Assembly (NCBI GenBank): GCA_002313795.1
Contig: DCCL01000170.1
Span: 1,451 to 8,315, forward strand
Length of the DNA stretch: 6,865 nt
Direction: 5' to 3'
DNA from: Faecalibacterium prausnitzii
Lineage (GTDB): Bacteria > Bacillota > Clostridia > Oscillospirales > Ruminococcaceae
Below are positions 5,830 to 6,865 of this stretch, piece after piece. The first letter of the stretch is position 1. Each line of letters begins with the position of its first letter. The notes beneath the pieces are model-generated. The model saw nothing but the letters and a program-made list of their open reading frames with translations, did no database searches and was not told where the DNA came from. The translations under genes and the position numbers were made by a program.

Positions 5830-5870
5830 AAGCCTTTCTGCTCTGCACTTCGGGGCAGGGAGGCTTTTCT
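5830..5870 (+). terminator. intrinsic terminator downstream of the sigma operon
   Basis: AAGCCT (5830-5835) pairs with AGGCTT (5861-5866). Inside, CTCTGC (5841-5846) pairs with GCAGGG (5855-5860), including one wobble, capped by a C-TTCG-G tetraloop (5848-5853). The 3' arm runs into TTTT at 5865-5868, followed by CTGCTTT. The orientation fits a + strand transcript. It lies about 240 nt past the stop of the unrecognised gene, so it would leave a long 3' UTR containing the rod at 5584-5757. A separate GC stem without a T-run, CTCCCGC (5790-5796) with GCGGGAG (5813-5819), lies just upstream. Confidence 0.65.
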
Positions 5871-5995
5871 GCTTTGTCGGGCATAAATCTGCGCCGGAAC
5901 GGGCATTCTAAGGCTCAGCGGGGTTTTCCACAGAAAAAACTGCCAGAGCATTGTGCATTCTGCACAGAAAATATCCGGGGAGATGAAACAGACGG

Positions 5996-6061
5996 AATAA
6001 AAAAGAAAATTTGCGATTTCTCGAAAAAACACTTGCCAAATGCACGAAGATGTGATAGAAT
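5996..6061 (+). promoter_or_regulatory. strong promoter of the S10 ribosomal protein operon
   Basis: TTGCCA (6033-6038) and TAGAAT (6056-6061) are exactly 17 nt apart, and TG at 6053-6054 gives an extended -10. The A-rich tracts just upstream (5998-6009 and 6023-6030) resemble an UP element that binds the polymerase alpha subunit. This is the design expected of a growth-linked ribosomal operon promoter. Transcription would start near 6068, about 350 nt before rpsJ. Confidence 0.72.
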
Positions 6062-6067
6062 ATCTCT

Positions 6068-6418
6068 CGGCTGCAAAGGGCTTGTGCGATACAAGTCGTG
6101 CAGGCCAGCGATATGCGTAGATGCGGGAGGTTGTCATCCGGCAATAGCTGAGATGGGTTATTTCCGCGGAGTATGTCCGATCTTAGAACCGGGCGAAAGA
6201 ATTACTGACAGCGATGGAATACGTTCCCTCGGCAGAGAAGTTACTCCTCTGCGAAACGGGCGGAACCAATGTTCGGATTTGATTTGCTAATATATTTCCG
6301 GGAGAACTGCCGAGCGGTTCACCGGTTTTTCTAGTGCCAAATCGAGGAACACCCGGAACTGTGTAGAGCAATTTATCGGCTCGCCTAGGGCAAAACAATT
6401 TTTCAGGAGGCGTAAGCA
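6068..6418 (+). promoter_or_regulatory. long structured 5' leader of rpsJ, probable attenuation leader
   Basis: This untranslated leader of about 350 nt lies between the rpsJ promoter and its start codon. Helices visible in order are GGCTTGT/ACAAGTC (6079-6085 with 6091-6097), GCGG/CCGC (6123-6126 with 6164-6167) and GTTCC/GGAAC (6223-6227 with 6262-6266) enclosing GCAGAG/CTCTGC (6232-6237 with 6247-6252). An intrinsic terminator follows at 6298-6332. Downstream of it, GAGC/GCTC (6366-6369 with 6379-6382) precedes a perfect AGGAGG (6405-6410). In E. coli the S10 leader is controlled by protein L4; a comparable feedback here is inference. No known riboswitch signature was recognised, and the short frames crossing the leader lack ribosome binding sites. 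Confidence 0.6.
6298..6332 (+). terminator. intrinsic terminator (attenuator) inside the rpsJ leader
   Basis: CCGG (6298-6301) pairs with CCGG (6322-6325). After a small internal loop, GAACTGC (6304-6310) pairs with GCGGTTC (6314-6320), including one G-U, around a CGA loop. TTTTT follows at 6326-6330. It lies about 90 nt before rpsJ and after the promoter, so read-through must be allowed for the operon to be expressed. A competing pairing exists: AGAACCGG (6185-6192) can pair with CCGGTTTT (6322-6329), covering the 3' arm and the T-run, which would act as an antiterminator. Confidence 0.65.
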
Positions 6419-6730
6419 ATGGCAGTCAAAGAGAAAATCAGAATCCGTCTGCAGAGCTATGATGCTCAGCTGATCGATGCCGCAGCAGAGAAGATCGTGG
6501 AGACCGCAAAGCACACTGGTGCCCGCGTGTCCGGCCCCATCCCCCTGCCCACCGACCGTGAGATCGTCACCGTTCTGCGCGCTACCCACAAGTACAAGGA
6601 TAGCCGCGAGCAGTTCGAGAGCCGCACTCATAAGCGTCTGATCGACATTCTGAAGCCGTCCAACAAGACGGTCGAGGCTCTGATGAGCCTCCAGCTCCCC
6701 GCTGGCGTGGACATCGAGATCAAGCTGTAA
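6419..6730 (+). CDS. rpsJ: 30S ribosomal protein S10 (also transcription factor NusE)
   Basis: S10 is a small-subunit protein of the 30S head. It also acts as NusE, joining NusB in antitermination complexes and contacting NusG. The 103 residues equal the family length. Conserved segments are [10 protein letters not shown] (6-15), [13 protein letters not shown] (33-45), [16 protein letters not shown] (62-77) and [11 protein letters not shown] (93-103). The ATG at 6419 follows a perfect AGGAGG (6405-6410) by 8 nt. It is the first gene of the S10 operon, as in most bacteria, with rplC next after a 97-nt spacer. Regulation probably acts through the long leader and its terminator. Nothing is unusual in the protein. 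Confidence 0.98.
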   Translation: MAVKEKIRIRLQSYDAQLIDAAAEKIVETAKHTGARVSGPIPLPTDREIVTVLRATHKYKDSREQFESRTHKRLIDILKPSNKTVEALMSLQLPAGVDIEIKL

Positions 6731-6753
6731 AAGACACTCGATCAAATTCGATG

Positions 6754-6800
6754 CCCTCGTTTCCCGAGGGGTCATGTTGGCAGTGACGTGCGCTGCCAAC
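6754..6800 (+). promoter_or_regulatory. two hairpins in the rpsJ-rplC spacer
   Basis: CCCTCG (6754-6759) pairs with CGAGGG (6765-6770) around TTTCC. GTTGGCAGTG (6776-6785) pairs with CGCTGCCAAC (6791-6800), 10 bp including one wobble. Neither has a T-run, so they are not intrinsic terminators. They lie just ahead of the rplC ribosome site (AGGAGG 6814-6819). They could be processing sites, mRNA-stabilising elements or a protein-binding leader for the downstream genes; the sequence does not decide. Confidence 0.5.
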
Positions 6801-6827
6801 CAATAACCTTTACAGGAGGAAAAGAAA

Positions 6828-6865
6828 ATGGTTAAAGGCATTATCGGCAAGAAAGTCGGTATGAC
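6828..6865 (+). CDS. rplC: 50S ribosomal protein L3, 5' end only
   Basis: The window ends 38 nt into this gene, so it is partial by window truncation. The visible residues MVKGIIGKKVGMT match the start of bacterial L3, an early-assembly 50S protein near the peptidyl transferase centre. AGGAGG (6814-6819) is 8 nt upstream of the ATG. Its position directly after rpsJ is the standard S10 operon order. Confidence 0.95.
   Translation, partial: MVKGIIGKKVGM

Noticed and set aside
5848..5860. CTTCGGGGCAGGG resembles the opening of an FMN riboswitch
   Set aside because: The following conserved FMN-aptamer segments are absent, and the bases are explained as the TTCG loop and 3' arm of the terminator at 5830-5870.
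5924..5932. TTTTCCACA resembles a DnaA box
   Set aside because: It is a single one-mismatch copy with no cluster, AT-rich unwinding region or dnaA/dnaN neighbours, so there is no support for an origin.
4623..6137. Open frame of about 500 codons on the - strand spanning the unrecognised gene and the intergenic region
   Set aside because: It covers part of a better-supported + strand gene with good ribosome site and spacing, crosses the terminator and structured region, and has no recognisable motifs or plausible start region.
5799..6290. Open frames crossing the rpsJ promoter and leader, and a shorter one at 5633-5911
   Set aside because: They pass through the terminator at 5830-5870 or the rpsJ promoter, lack ribosome binding sites and show no protein-like composition.
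1..6865. CRISPR arrays, insertion sequences, tRNA or rRNA genes, phage or plasmid genes
   Set aside because: No regularly spaced direct repeats, transposase or integrase motifs, tRNA cloverleaf or rRNA signatures were seen on either strand.

Overview
The window reads as a G+C-rich chromosomal segment from an anaerobic Firmicute (Clostridia). Oscillospiraceae, in the direction of Faecalibacterium, is the best guess. The reasons are strong Shine-Dalgarno sequences (AGGAGG), an operon of trmK, a Nif3-family gene and rqcH typical of Firmicutes, a DUF1858 redox-disulfide gene typical of anaerobes, and protein styles that look clostridial. The genus is inference; no 16S rRNA or other decisive marker is present. 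All recognised protein genes are on the + strand.

Layout. Bases 1-266 hold no convincing gene: there is a GC hairpin at 27-45, a palindrome at 93-117 that looks like a dispersed intergenic repeat, and a sigma-A-type promoter (TTGAAA, 18 nt, TATATT) at 179-208. A tightly packed four-gene unit follows: a DUF1858 protein (267-521), trmK for tRNA A22 methylation (522-1193, GTG start directly after the previous stop), a Nif3-like metalloprotein (1190-1966, ATGA overlap) and rqcH, the ribosome rescue factor (1988-3751). The unit ends at a strong, branched intrinsic terminator (3754-3818). A separate two-gene unit follows: an ECF-type sigma factor (3918-4403) and, 3 nt later, a 394-residue protein I do not recognise (4407-5591). 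That protein has four VNGK repeats about 20 residues apart and a cysteine cluster near its C-terminus. Finally the S10 ribosomal protein operon begins: a strong promoter with an A-rich upstream element, a leader of about 350 nt containing an intrinsic terminator, rpsJ (6419-6730), a spacer with two hairpins, and the first codons of rplC (6828 onward).

The 827-nt stretch 5592-6418 has no convincing protein gene but is not empty. Bases 5584-5757 fold, on paper, into one long interrupted rod of at least seven nested helices. This could be a structured RNA, and a perfect TATAAT box sits just outside it for a - strand transcript. A + strand terminator lies at 5830-5870. Bases 5871-5995 show nothing I can name beyond an A-rich run leading into the rpsJ promoter. 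Bases 6068-6418 are the rpsJ leader.

How it fits together: the first operon and the S10 operon both serve translation (tRNA modification, rescue of stalled 50S subunits, ribosomal proteins). The sigma factor and its unknown partner form an independent regulatory module between them. The most promising leads for something undescribed are (1) the ECF sigma factor paired with a repeat- and cysteine-bearing partner that is not a recognisable anti-sigma factor, (2) the long rod-like RNA candidate at 5584-5757, and (3) the attenuator-like leader upstream of rpsJ.
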